A stretch of DNA of 5,134 bases from JBBKXP01 sp038323615 (GTDB taxonomy: Bacteria; Pseudomonadota; Alphaproteobacteria; Rhodobacterales; Rhodobacteraceae). Shown here piece by piece: positions 1 to 5,134 of the stretch (positions within the stretch are counted from its first letter, which is position 1; each line of letters opens with the position of its first letter). The stretch lies in NCBI GenBank assembly GCA_038323615.1, contig JBBQHC010000172.1:1-5134 (forward strand), given 5' to 3'. The notes below the pieces were generated by a model. That model made no database searches and was not told where the DNA came from. It was given only the letters and a program-made list of their open reading frames with translations. Made by a program: the position numbers and the translations under genes.

Positions 1-253
1 ACTTGTCATTGAAAACCTCTTCCGCCTTCTTTGCGTCCAGATAGGCGCGTTGCAGATCACCAAGTTTCGCCAAGACGGCCTTGGGGGCTGACGCATCGCC
101 CCCCTCGGCCGCCAACATCAGGACGAAAACCCGCTCGACCACGCTTTCAAATACCTTGCGGGCCCGGAACAGCGCGATTTTCTCCGGGTCCGGTCCCACA
201 TCGGGGATCGTGTCTGGGTTCATGTGGTTTTTGCCTGTTGAGATGTCCGCCAT
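1..253 (-). CDS. Small helical protein, 3'-truncated by the window edge; possible GTA small terminase (g1)
   Basis: An open frame of 84 codons runs off the left edge. It begins MADISTGKNHM and ends in an AEEVFNDK segment. Residues 1-22 look disordered (Gly, Pro, Asp). Residues 23-50 form a likely amphipathic helix (PEKIALFRARKVFESVVERV). A short Gly/Asp/Ala/Pro linker at 51-58 leads to a second helix at 59-84 rich in Lys, Glu and Ala. There is no signal peptide or membrane segment. A two-helix hairpin without a DNA-binding domain is the core layout of small terminase subunits, including the short one of the Rhodobacter gene transfer agent. That assignment is an inference from shape and likely lineage, not from a diagnostic motif. 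The start is uncertain: ATG at 253 has no visible Shine-Dalgarno, while ATG at 223 has a weak CAGG about 10 bases upstream and would remove 10 residues. Codon and amino acid use look genuinely coding. It lies directly after the terminator at 268-300, so it belongs to a different transcription unit from mltG. It could instead be an unrelated conserved hypothetical protein. Confidence 0.6.
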   Translation of the reverse strand, partial: MADISTGKNHMNPDTIPDVGPDPEKIALFRARKVFESVVERVFVLMLAAEGGDASAPKAVLAKLGDLQRAYLDAKKAEEVFNDK

Positions 254-267
254 CGTCGAGAGACATG

Positions 268-300
268 AAAAAAGCGGCCCGGATCACCGATCCGGCCGCT
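268..300 (-). terminator. Intrinsic terminator after mltG
   Basis: Read on the minus strand, the arms are 300-289 and 285-273. They form a 12-bp GC-rich stem with one bulged base and a 3-base loop at 286-288. Six T residues (268-273) follow at once. This is a textbook Rho-independent terminator for leftward transcription. It most likely ends the fabF-mltG unit, 113 bases after the mltG stop codon. It also lies only 14 bases before the first possible start codon of the next leftward gene. Confidence 0.92.
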
Positions 301-356
301 CATTCAGGTCTTCTAGCATGTCGAAACGAGTGCCATGAAAAGCACGTAAAGTCAAG

Positions 357-370
357 GTGTTGCGCAACAC
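357..370. promoter_or_regulatory. Perfect 14-bp palindrome, candidate operator
   Basis: GTGTTGCGCAACAC is its own reverse complement. It lies in the gap between mltG and the leftmost gene. One base separates it from a TTGACT hexamer on the minus strand (355-350) that matches a -35 box. No good -10 box follows at 16-18 bases; the nearest loosely similar hexamer is CATGCT at 320-315. The position suits a dimeric regulator controlling a leftward promoter, but I do not recognise the site. As RNA it could instead form a 5-bp hairpin with a GCGC loop in the mltG 3' untranslated region. Confidence 0.35.
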
Positions 371-412
371 ACCTCGGTCAGTGCGACCGTTGCCACTACA
401 TTTGTTTAAGGA

Positions 413-1600
413 TCAGTTGCCCTCGCCCGCCGCCGCCTCGGCAGCCAGCCGCGCCTCGATCTCGCGCCACACCGCGACATTGCGGTTATGATCGTCCAGA
501 TTGGTGGCGAACGCATGACCGCCGGTGCCATCGGCGACGAAGAAGATAAAGTCAGTCGTCGCTGGATTCAGCGCCGCCTCGATGCTTGCACGTCCCGGAT
601 TTGCAATCGGCGTCGGCGGCAGGGCGTCGATGACATAGGTGTTATAAGGGGTGCGGGCGCGTAATTCGCTTTGGCGCAGACCGCGATTCAGCACACCCTG
701 CCCGTTGGTGATGCCGTAAATCACCGCCGGGTCAGTTTGCAGCTTCATCCCTTGACGCAAACGATTGACGAACACACTGGCGACTTGCGGGCGTTCCTCG
801 GGCACGCCGGTTTCCTTTTCGATAAGGGACGCCAGCACCAGCGCCTCTTCTGGGCTGGCCAGCGGCAGCCCCTCGGCCCGTTCCGCCCAGGCAGCCGCCA
901 GAATCGCCGCTTGGGCCGACGTCATCTTTTCCACGATCCCCGCCGCCGTACCACCAGGAACGAATTCGTAACTGTCAGGGGCCAGCCCACCTTCTGGCGG
1001 TACATCGCCGGTAAAATCCTCTAATCCATCAACTGCATTCAGCGAATTGATCACCTGCCAGCTTGTCACGCCTTCAGCAATAGACACGCGAAACCGGGTA
1101 TCGGCCTTGACGCGGACGGCCTCATACTCGGCCAGCATTTCGGCCGGGGCATCTTCGGCACCGGGAACAAAATTCGCGGTTTCGACAAAGCGATTTGTCG
1201 TCGGGTCCAATTCCCGGACCTGCACCTGATTGCGGGTGACGCCGATGCGATAGACCACTTCGGTGCCGCAGGTGCTTTGACCGCCACGCGTGATGATGTC
1301 GACAATGCCTTCCATCGACGCGCGTTCGGGCACCAGAAAGCTGCCCGCCTTCAATTGGCCCGACTTGTCGGAATAATCCGCCCCGATGCGAAAGATCGAC
1401 GGCGAAGATACCGCGCCCTGCGCCGCCAAATCATTGCTGACGCCGCGCATCGTTGCACCAGATTCGACACGCAGACAGATCGCCTGCGCCAACGGGCCGG
1501 GGGCGGCATATTGTTTACTGCCCCAGATCACGACTCCGCCGACCAAAAACAGCGCGACGATAAAGAACGTCAGCGCATTGGCTGCCACATGACGCCACAT
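413..1600 (-). CDS. mltG: Endolytic murein transglycosylase MltG (YceG-like)
   Basis: MltG is an inner-membrane lytic transglycosylase that cuts nascent glycan strands and is thought to set their length. The 395-residue product has a single N-terminal membrane anchor at about residues 9-27 (ALTFFIVALFLVGGVVIW), which places the rest in the periplasm. A LysM-like subdomain follows at about 40-105. The catalytic YceG domain covers about 170-385. The family signature ASLIEKETGVPEERPQVASV contains the catalytic glutamate at E261, equivalent to E218 in E. coli. Other family motifs are TDPAVIYG (289-296), TPYNTY (317-322), LPPTPIANPG (327-336) and the C-terminal FVADGTGGHAFATN block. The length is slightly above the E. 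coli protein. The start codon overlaps the fabF stop by one base (TGATG), and AAGGTG about 8 bases upstream, inside fabF, is a good ribosome binding site, so translational coupling is likely. Older databases often call this family aminodeoxychorismate lyase. The glutamate motif and the membrane anchor argue against that. Confidence 0.96.
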   Translation of the reverse strand: MWRHVAANALTFFIVALFLVGGVVIWGSKQYAAPGPLAQAICLRVESGATMRGVSNDLAAQGAVSSPSIFRIGADYSDKSGQLKAGSFLVPERASMEGIVDIITRGGQSTCGTEVVYRIGVTRNQVQVRELDPTTNRFVETANFVPGAEDAPAEMLAEYEAVRVKADTRFRVSIAEGVTSWQVINSLNAVDGLEDFTGDVPPEGGLAPDSYEFVPGGTAAGIVEKMTSAQAAILAAAWAERAEGLPLASPEEALVLASLIEKETGVPEERPQVASVFVNRLRQGMKLQTDPAVIYGITNGQGVLNRGLRQSELRARTPYNTYVIDALPPTPIANPGRASIEAALNPATTDFIFFVADGTGGHAFATNLDDHNRNVAVWREIEARLAAEAAAGEGN

Positions 1601-2862
1601 CAGGCGGGCACCTTGCCAAACAAAACGCTGGCATTGGTGCCGCCAAACCCGAATGAATTTGACAGCGCGACATTAATCTTGCGATCCCGCTTGGCATTCG
1701 GGGCCAGATCGACACCGGTTTCCACCGCCGGATTATCCAGATTGATCGTCGGCGGCGCGACCTGATCGCGGATTGCCAGGATCGAGAAAATGGCCTCGAT
1801 CGCACCCGCCGCACCCAACAAATGCCCGGTCATCGACTTGGTCGACGACATCGTGACCTTGCCCGCCGCATCGCCCATCATCCGCTCGACCGCACCCAAC
1901 TCGATGGTATCGGCCATTGTCGAGGTGCCATGCGCGTTGATGTAATCGACATCCGCAGGCACCAGCCCGGCATCGGCCAGTGCTGCCCGCATCGACCGCT
2001 CGCCACCCTCGCCATCCTCGGACGGGGCGGTGATGTGATAGGCGTCGCCAGACATCCCGTAGCCCAACACCTCGGCATAAATCTTCGCCCCGCGCGCCTT
2101 GGCGTGTTCGTATTCCTCCAGCACGACCATGCCCGCACCTTCGCCCATGACGAACCCGTCGCGGTCGGCGTCATAGGGGCGGCTGGCCTTGGTCGGGTCA
2201 TCGGCGCGTTTGGTCGACAGCGCCTTGCAGGCGTTAAACCCGGCAATGCCGATTTCGCAAATGGTGGCTTCGGCCCCGCCTGCGATCATCACATCGGCAG
2301 CGCCATATTTGATGATCCGGGCGGCATCGCCGATCGCATGGGCCCCCGTCGAACAGGCGGTAACCACAGCATGGTTCGGCCCGCGAAAACCGTAACGAAT
2401 GGCAATCTGCCCCGAAATCAGGTTGATCAACGCGCCCGGCACAAAGAACGGCGAGACCCGGCGCGGCCCCTTTTCCTTCATAAGAATGGCGGTCTGGGCG
2501 ATCGAATTCAGCCCGCCGATGCCCGACCCGGCCAAAACGCCAGTGCGTTCCTGATCCGCACGGTCAGTCGGCATCCAACCCGAATCCTCGACCGCCTGCT
2601 GGGCAGCAGCCAGCCCAAAGATGATGAAATCATCGACTTTGCGCTGGTCCTTCGGTTCCATATAGGTGTCGGGGTTGAACGTGCCGTCGCTGCCATCGCC
2701 GCGCGGCACTTCGCAGGCATAGGTGGTCACAAACCCGGTTGTATCGAACAGCGTGATCGGCCCGGCGCCAGACCGCCCTTCCAGGATGCGCTTCCAACTC
2801 AGTTCGACCCCGTCGGCCAAAGGCGTGACCAACCCTAACCCCGTGACAACCACTCGGCGCAT
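1600..2862 (-). CDS. fabF: 3-oxoacyl-[acyl-carrier-protein] synthase II (KAS II)
   Basis: FabF condenses malonyl-ACP with acyl-ACP in the elongation step of cytoplasmic type II fatty acid synthesis. The product is 420 residues, starting MRRVVVTGLGLVTPL as the family does. The thiolase-fold catalytic triad is complete: C170 in VTACSTGAHA, H311 in NAHGTSTMADT, and H347 in TKSMTGHLLGAAG with K342 before it. The C-terminal SFGFGGTN loop (403-410) carries the gatekeeper phenylalanine at F406. The first Cys-His-His set identifies it as FabF/FabB rather than FabH, and the length and GTST/TGHLLGA motifs favour FabF. The frame stays open upstream to an ATG at 2973, but those 37 extra residues are unlike the family and begin in the terminator tract, so ATG at 2862 is chosen. 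A terminator separates it from acpP, while mltG follows with a one-base overlap. fabF and mltG therefore form a unit that may have its own promoter. Confidence 0.97.
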   Translation of the reverse strand: MRRVVVTGLGLVTPLADGVELSWKRILEGRSGAGPITLFDTTGFVTTYACEVPRGDGSDGTFNPDTYMEPKDQRKVDDFIIFGLAAAQQAVEDSGWMPTDRADQERTGVLAGSGIGGLNSIAQTAILMKEKGPRRVSPFFVPGALINLISGQIAIRYGFRGPNHAVVTACSTGAHAIGDAARIIKYGAADVMIAGGAEATICEIGIAGFNACKALSTKRADDPTKASRPYDADRDGFVMGEGAGMVVLEEYEHAKARGAKIYAEVLGYGMSGDAYHITAPSEDGEGGERSMRAALADAGLVPADVDYINAHGTSTMADTIELGAVERMMGDAAGKVTMSSTKSMTGHLLGAAGAIEAIFSILAIRDQVAPPTINLDNPAVETGVDLAPNAKRDRKINVALSNSFGFGGTNASVLFGKVPA

Positions 2863-2870
2863 ATTCTGCC

Positions 2871-2900
2871 CACCCTGCTCTTCGGTTTCCTTGCAGGGTG
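2871..2900 (-). promoter_or_regulatory. Inverted repeat over the fabF ribosome binding site
   Basis: Perfect 8-bp arms CACCCTGC (minus strand 2900-2893) and GCAGGGTG (2878-2871) enclose a 14-base loop, and a G-U pair could extend the stem. The downstream arm contains AGGGTG, the best Shine-Dalgarno match for the fabF ATG at 2862. In a transcript reading through from acpP the hairpin would hide that site. If transcription starts near 2891, the upstream arm would be absent from the RNA and the repeat would act as DNA, if at all. The base pairing is seen directly; the regulatory role is inferred. Confidence 0.45.
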
Positions 2901-2927
2901 ATAGCCCAGCGGCTTGCAAAGGGGCAA
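2898..2927 (-). promoter_or_regulatory. Candidate promoter for fabF-mltG
   Basis: On the minus strand TTGCCC (2927-2922) and TATCAC (2903-2898) are separated by 18 bases. Each matches four of six consensus positions for the housekeeping sigma factor. The predicted start near 2891 would give a leader of about 29 bases before fabF. The sequence match is modest. The stronger argument is context, because a terminator lies between acpP and fabF. Confidence 0.35.
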
Positions 2928-2971
2928 GGGCAGGAAACGCAATCAGCGAGATGCCCCGTTGCGAATGGCAC

Positions 2972-3004
2972 AAACAAAAACGGCGTCCCGATAAGGGACG
3001 CCGT
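2972..3004 (-). terminator. Intrinsic terminator between acpP and fabF
   Basis: On the minus strand CGGCGTCCC (3003-2995) pairs perfectly with GGGACGCCG (2989-2981) around a 5-base loop, and an outer A-T pair extends the stem to 10 bp. The T-rich tract TTTTTGTTT (2980-2972) follows. It begins 23 bases after the acpP stop codon. This is a strong intrinsic terminator inside the fab cluster. It should yield an abundant short acpP transcript and limit readthrough into fabF. Confidence 0.93.
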
Positions 3005-3027
3005 CTATCTGATCAGGCAACCGCGGG

Positions 3028-3261
3028 TTATTGGGCGGCGCTGATAAACTTGACCGCATCGCCGAACGACTGGATCGTCTCGGCCGCGTCATCGGGGATT
3101 TCGATCCCGAATTCTTCTTCGAACGCCATCACCAGTTCGACGGTATCCAAGCTGTCAGCACCCAGATCGTCGATGAACGACGCACTTTCGACGACTTTGT
3201 CTTCGTCCACACCCAAGTGTTCAACCACGATTTTGCGTACACGATCTGCGACGTCGCTCAT
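3028..3261 (-). CDS. acpP: Acyl carrier protein
   Basis: The product is a 77-residue, strongly acidic four-helix carrier protein, the usual size of bacterial AcpP. It holds every acyl intermediate of fatty acid synthesis as a thioester on 4'-phosphopantetheine. The attachment serine is S37 in DDLGADSLDTVELVMAFEEEFG, the signature of fatty-acid AcpP at the start of helix II. The remaining sequence (VEHLGVDEDKV, EIPDDAAETIQSFGDAVKFI) follows the family end to end. A near-perfect Shine-Dalgarno GAGGAA (3272-3267) lies 5 bases before the ATG, as expected for one of the most highly translated genes in a cell. It sits between fabG and fabF, has its own candidate promoter in the 252-base upstream gap, and has a strong terminator just downstream, so it may be made largely as a single-gene message. 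I see nothing unusual in the protein. Confidence 0.98.
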   Translation of the reverse strand: MSDVADRVRKIVVEHLGVDEDKVVESASFIDDLGADSLDTVELVMAFEEEFGIEIPDDAAETIQSFGDAVKFISAAQ

Positions 3262-3381
3262 CTTATTTCCTCGCGTTTGTCCGGGCTTTGGCCCGCTCTT
3301 TGCTTTGCCCTTGCAGGCGGTTCAATCCGCCCTGGTCAGGGCCGAAACCGATCTTCATGCACGCATGCTTTCGGCCGATCT
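3262..3381 (-). promoter_or_regulatory. Structured 5' leader of acpP
   Basis: This stretch between the candidate acpP start site and the acpP start codon has no supported gene. It contains three small self-complementary elements in series. These are GCCCTG/CAGGGC around a 2-base centre (3329-3342), GCGG/CCGC with a 6-base loop (3317-3330, overlapping the first by two bases), and CGGGC/GCCCG with a 4-base loop (3282-3295). The last ends about 10 bases before the Shine-Dalgarno. Such structure may affect message stability or translation. It does not match a riboswitch class I know. Confidence 0.3.
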
Positions 3382-3387
3382 GTCCGG

Positions 3388-3415
3388 GCTATACCAGAGA
3401 ACGCCCACAAGGCAA
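3388..3415 (-). promoter_or_regulatory. Candidate acpP promoter
   Basis: On the minus strand TTGCCT (3415-3410) is followed after 16 bases by TATAGC (3393-3388). The -10 element is preceded by TGG, which fits an extended -10 motif. The predicted start is near 3381, about 120 bases upstream of acpP. It is the best promoter-like sequence I could find in the fabG-acpP gap. The match is partial, so the exact position is uncertain. Confidence 0.45.
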
Positions 3416-3435
3416 ACGCTTTCAACTGCGTTTGC
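3412..3435. promoter_or_regulatory. Spaced inverted repeat, candidate operator for acpP
   Basis: Perfect 8-bp arms GCAAACGC (3412-3419) and GCGTTTGC (3428-3435) flank an 8-base spacer. The left arm overlaps the -35 hexamer of the candidate acpP promoter. A seven-of-eight copy of one arm, GCGTTTGT, lies at 3273-3280 just upstream of the acpP ribosome binding site. The symmetry is typical of a dimeric repressor or activator site, but I do not recognise the regulator. It has no T tract, so it is not a terminator for fabG. Confidence 0.4.
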
Positions 3436-3513
3436 ACGGGCGCAGCACATCCTCTGAAACCGAACGCAAATGCCTCCGATAAGGCCGACGCGCGGCACAC
3501 CTTCACCGATGCG

Positions 3514-4251
3514 CTATAACATCGCCATACCGCCGTTGACATGAATTGTTGCTCCCGTGGTGTATCCCGCCTCGTTACTTGCCAGATACAGAACAGCGGC
3601 CGCGATTTCTGCGGCCTCGCCCATGCGGCCTGCCGGCACCTGGGTCAGAATCGCGGACTTTTGCTCATCGGTCAGCTTGTCGGTCATCGCTGTCGTGATG
3701 AATCCCGGCGCGACGCAGTTCACCGTGATTCCCCGTGTCGCCACTTCGTAGGCGATGGATTTGGACATGCCGATCAGCCCCGCCTTGGACGCCGCATAGT
3801 TGGCCTGCCCCGGATTGCCCGTCGCGCCGACGATCGAGCTGATGTTGACGATCCGACCCCAGCGGGCCTTCATCATGCCGCGCACGACGCCTTTGCACAG
3901 CCGCATCGTGCTGGTCAGATTGACGTTTAGAACCGAAGACCATTCGTCGTCGGACATGCGCATGAACAGATTGTCACGGGTTATCCCGGCATTGTTGACC
4001 AGAATATCAACCGACCCCATCGCCTCGGCGGCCTGCTTGGGAAGGGCCTCGACGGCAGCGGCATCCGACAGATCGCACCGCATGACATGCACGCGGTCGC
4101 CCAGTTCGGCGGCCAAAGCCTGCAATGGCTCCATGCGTGTCCCGGATATTCCAACGACCGCGCCAGCCCCATGCAACACGGTTGCAATAGCCCCGCCAAT
4201 CCCGCCAGACGCGCCGGTCACCAAGGCATTCTTTCCTGTCAAATCAAACAT
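3514..4251 (-). CDS. fabG: 3-oxoacyl-[acyl-carrier-protein] reductase
   Basis: FabG reduces 3-oxoacyl-ACP to 3-hydroxyacyl-ACP with NADPH in the cytoplasm. The 245-residue product is a classical short-chain dehydrogenase. The nucleotide-binding TGASGGIG is at 12-19, and GTR at 37-39 supplies a basic residue suited to NADPH. NNAG is at 86-89. The catalytic set N111, S139 (in NISSIVG), Y152 and K156 (in YAASK) is complete, followed by NCVAPGFI at 178-185. The C-terminal HVNGGMAML closely matches FabG proteins, and both the position beside acpP and this tail separate it from generic SDRs. A good ribosome binding site, AAGGA (4263-4259), lies 7 bases before the ATG. It follows fabD after 36 bases with no terminator between them, so the two are probably co-transcribed. 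A long gap with a new candidate promoter follows before acpP. Confidence 0.97.
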   Translation of the reverse strand: MFDLTGKNALVTGASGGIGGAIATVLHGAGAVVGISGTRMEPLQALAAELGDRVHVMRCDLSDAAAVEALPKQAAEAMGSVDILVNNAGITRDNLFMRMSDDEWSSVLNVNLTSTMRLCKGVVRGMMKARWGRIVNISSIVGATGNPGQANYAASKAGLIGMSKSIAYEVATRGITVNCVAPGFITTAMTDKLTDEQKSAILTQVPAGRMGEAAEIAAAVLYLASNEAGYTTGATIHVNGGMAML

Positions 4252-4287
4252 CTACTGATCCTTCTCCACCTCGTTGGGGGCGTAATC

Positions 4288-5134
4288 TCACGCGCCTTTG
4301 CCCAGCGCCGCCACAACATCGTCCGGCGTCCCGACAGCCTTGCAGATCGCACCCGGCGCGGTCCGACGGATCATGCCCGACAAAGCCTTGCCCGCGCCGA
4401 CCTCCCAGAACTCGGTCACGCCCTGTGACACCATATAGTTGACACTCTCGCGCCACCGCACCGCGCCTGTGACCTGTTCAACCAGCAACGACCGGATTGT
4501 GCCCGGATCGCTGGCCGTACGGGCCTCGACATTGGCAACAAGGGGCACAACCGGCTGGCGGATCTCCACGTTATCCAACGCCTCTGCCATGACGAATGCG
4601 GCGGATTCCATCAGGGCGCAATGAAACGGCGCACTGACCGGCAGCATCAGCGCCCGCTTGGCACCCCGCGCCTTGGCGATCTCGCAGGCACGTTCGACGG
4701 CGCCCCGGTGGCCCGACACAACGACTTGCGCCGGATCATTGTCGTTGGCGGCCTCGCATACCTCGCCCTGCGCGGCTTCGGCGGCGACATCGACGACCGC
4801 TGCGAAATCCAGGCCCAGAACGGCGGCCATCGCGCCGACCCCGACAGGCACCGCCGCCTGCATCGCATCGCCGCGTATCCGCAGCAACCGGGCAGTGTCG
4901 GACAACGAAATCGCCCCGGCGGCGGCCAGCGCGGTGTATTCCCCCAAGGAATGACCTGCGACAAAGGCGAAATCGGCCATTTTGCACCCCTCCGCCTGCA
5001 ATGCGGCAAGGGCGGCCATCGATGTCGCCATCAGTGCGGGTTGGGCATTGCGGGTCAAGGTCAGCGTGTCGATCTCACCTTCCCAGATCAGGCTGGACAG
5101 CGATTCGTTCAAGGCCGCATCGACTTCGTCGAAA
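4288..5134 (-). CDS. fabD: Malonyl CoA-acyl carrier protein transacylase, 5' end beyond the window
   Basis: FabD transfers malonyl from CoA to the phosphopantetheine of AcpP, supplying the extender unit for fatty acid synthesis in the cytoplasm. The 281 visible residues start in the middle of a FDEVDAALNESLSSLIWEGE segment. About 30 N-terminal residues, including the usual FPGQG motif, should lie to the right of the window. The nucleophile is the serine of GHSLGEYTA (visible residue 62). The substrate-binding arginine lies 25 residues later in RIRGDAMQ, and the catalytic histidine lies 109 residues after the serine in SAPFHCALM. These spacings equal those of S92, R117 and H201 in E. coli FabD. 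The C-terminal EFWEVGAGKALSGMIRR block is also typical. A TTG codon at 5112 could be mistaken for a start, but the family-like frame continues upstream through it to the edge. fabG follows after 36 bases, so the pair is likely one operon. Confidence 0.96.
   Translation of the reverse strand, partial: FDEVDAALNESLSSLIWEGEIDTLTLTRNAQPALMATSMAALAALQAEGCKMADFAFVAGHSLGEYTALAAAGAISLSDTARLLRIRGDAMQAAVPVGVGAMAAVLGLDFAAVVDVAAEAAQGEVCEAANDNDPAQVVVSGHRGAVERACEIAKARGAKRALMLPVSAPFHCALMESAAFVMAEALDNVEIRQPVVPLVANVEARTASDPGTIRSLLVEQVTGAVRWRESVNYMVSQGVTEFWEVGAGKALSGMIRRTAPGAICKAVGTPDDVVAALGKGA

Noticed and set aside
31..549. Plus-strand open frame spanning the left gene, the terminator and the mltG 3' end
   Set aside because: It crosses an intrinsic terminator and two minus-strand genes, and its product is a low-quality Arg/Pro/Cys-rich sequence. 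It is a shadow frame.
1822..2838. Long plus-strand open frame of 338 codons opposite fabF
   Set aside because: It lies wholly antisense to a clear fabF. Its composition (rich in Arg, His, Gly, Pro) is typical of the opposite strand of a high-GC gene, with no recognisable domain.
2863..2973. Upstream extension of fabF to an ATG at 2973, adding 37 residues
   Set aside because: The extra residues do not resemble a FabF N-terminus, the ATG lies in the T tract of the acpP terminator, and ATG 2862 gives the canonical MRRVVVTGLG start.
2723..3457. Plus-strand open frame of 244 codons across the fabF start, acpP and its leader
   Set aside because: It is antisense to acpP and fabF, spans two regulatory gaps, and has no protein-like domain.
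3470..3513. Possible terminator just after fabG
   Set aside because: Only a 4-bp GCCT/AGGC stem is found and no T tract follows, so it does not qualify as an intrinsic terminator.
3336..3542. Minus-strand 68-codon frame in the fabG-acpP gap
   Set aside because: It overlaps the fabG 3' end, lacks a ribosome binding site, and reads through the candidate acpP promoter and operator. It has no family resemblance.
5110..5112. TTG at 5112 as the fabD start codon
   Set aside because: The frame continues upstream to the window edge with family-like residues (FDEVDAAL), so the true start lies outside the window.

Overview
The window is a chromosomal housekeeping region from a high-GC alphaproteobacterium. 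It is most likely a member of Rhodobacterales (Roseobacter or Rhodobacter type), judged from protein style and gene order; no ribosomal RNA or other direct taxonomic marker is present. All supported genes are on the minus strand and are read from the right edge to the left.

Layout in transcription order: fabD (5' end beyond the right edge), fabG, a 252-base regulatory gap, acpP, a strong intrinsic terminator, a 109-base gap with a promoter-like element and an inverted repeat over the fabF ribosome binding site, fabF, mltG (stop and start codons overlapping by one base), a 160-base gap that ends in a second strong intrinsic terminator, and the first 84 codons of a small helical protein that runs off the left edge.

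fabD, fabG, acpP and fabF are the core of type II fatty acid synthesis. FabD moves malonyl from CoA to ACP, FabF condenses malonyl-ACP with the growing acyl-ACP, FabG reduces the 3-keto product with NADPH, and AcpP carries every intermediate. MltG is an inner-membrane endolytic murein transglycosylase that often sits beside fab genes. The pabC gene found between fabF and mltG in E. coli is absent here. All catalytic residues that can be checked are present and no gene is broken.

Most of the unexplained structure is in the three gaps. It comprises two intrinsic terminators that split the cluster, a perfect spaced inverted repeat at the candidate acpP promoter, a hairpin that could mask the fabF ribosome binding site, and a perfect 14-bp palindrome between mltG and the leftmost gene. 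That last gene has the two-helix layout of a small terminase core and might be the first gene (g1) of a Rhodobacterales gene transfer agent cluster. This is an inference from fold and context that the left-flanking sequence would settle. I saw no CRISPR array, tRNA, rRNA or insertion sequence, and nothing that clearly amounts to a new system.
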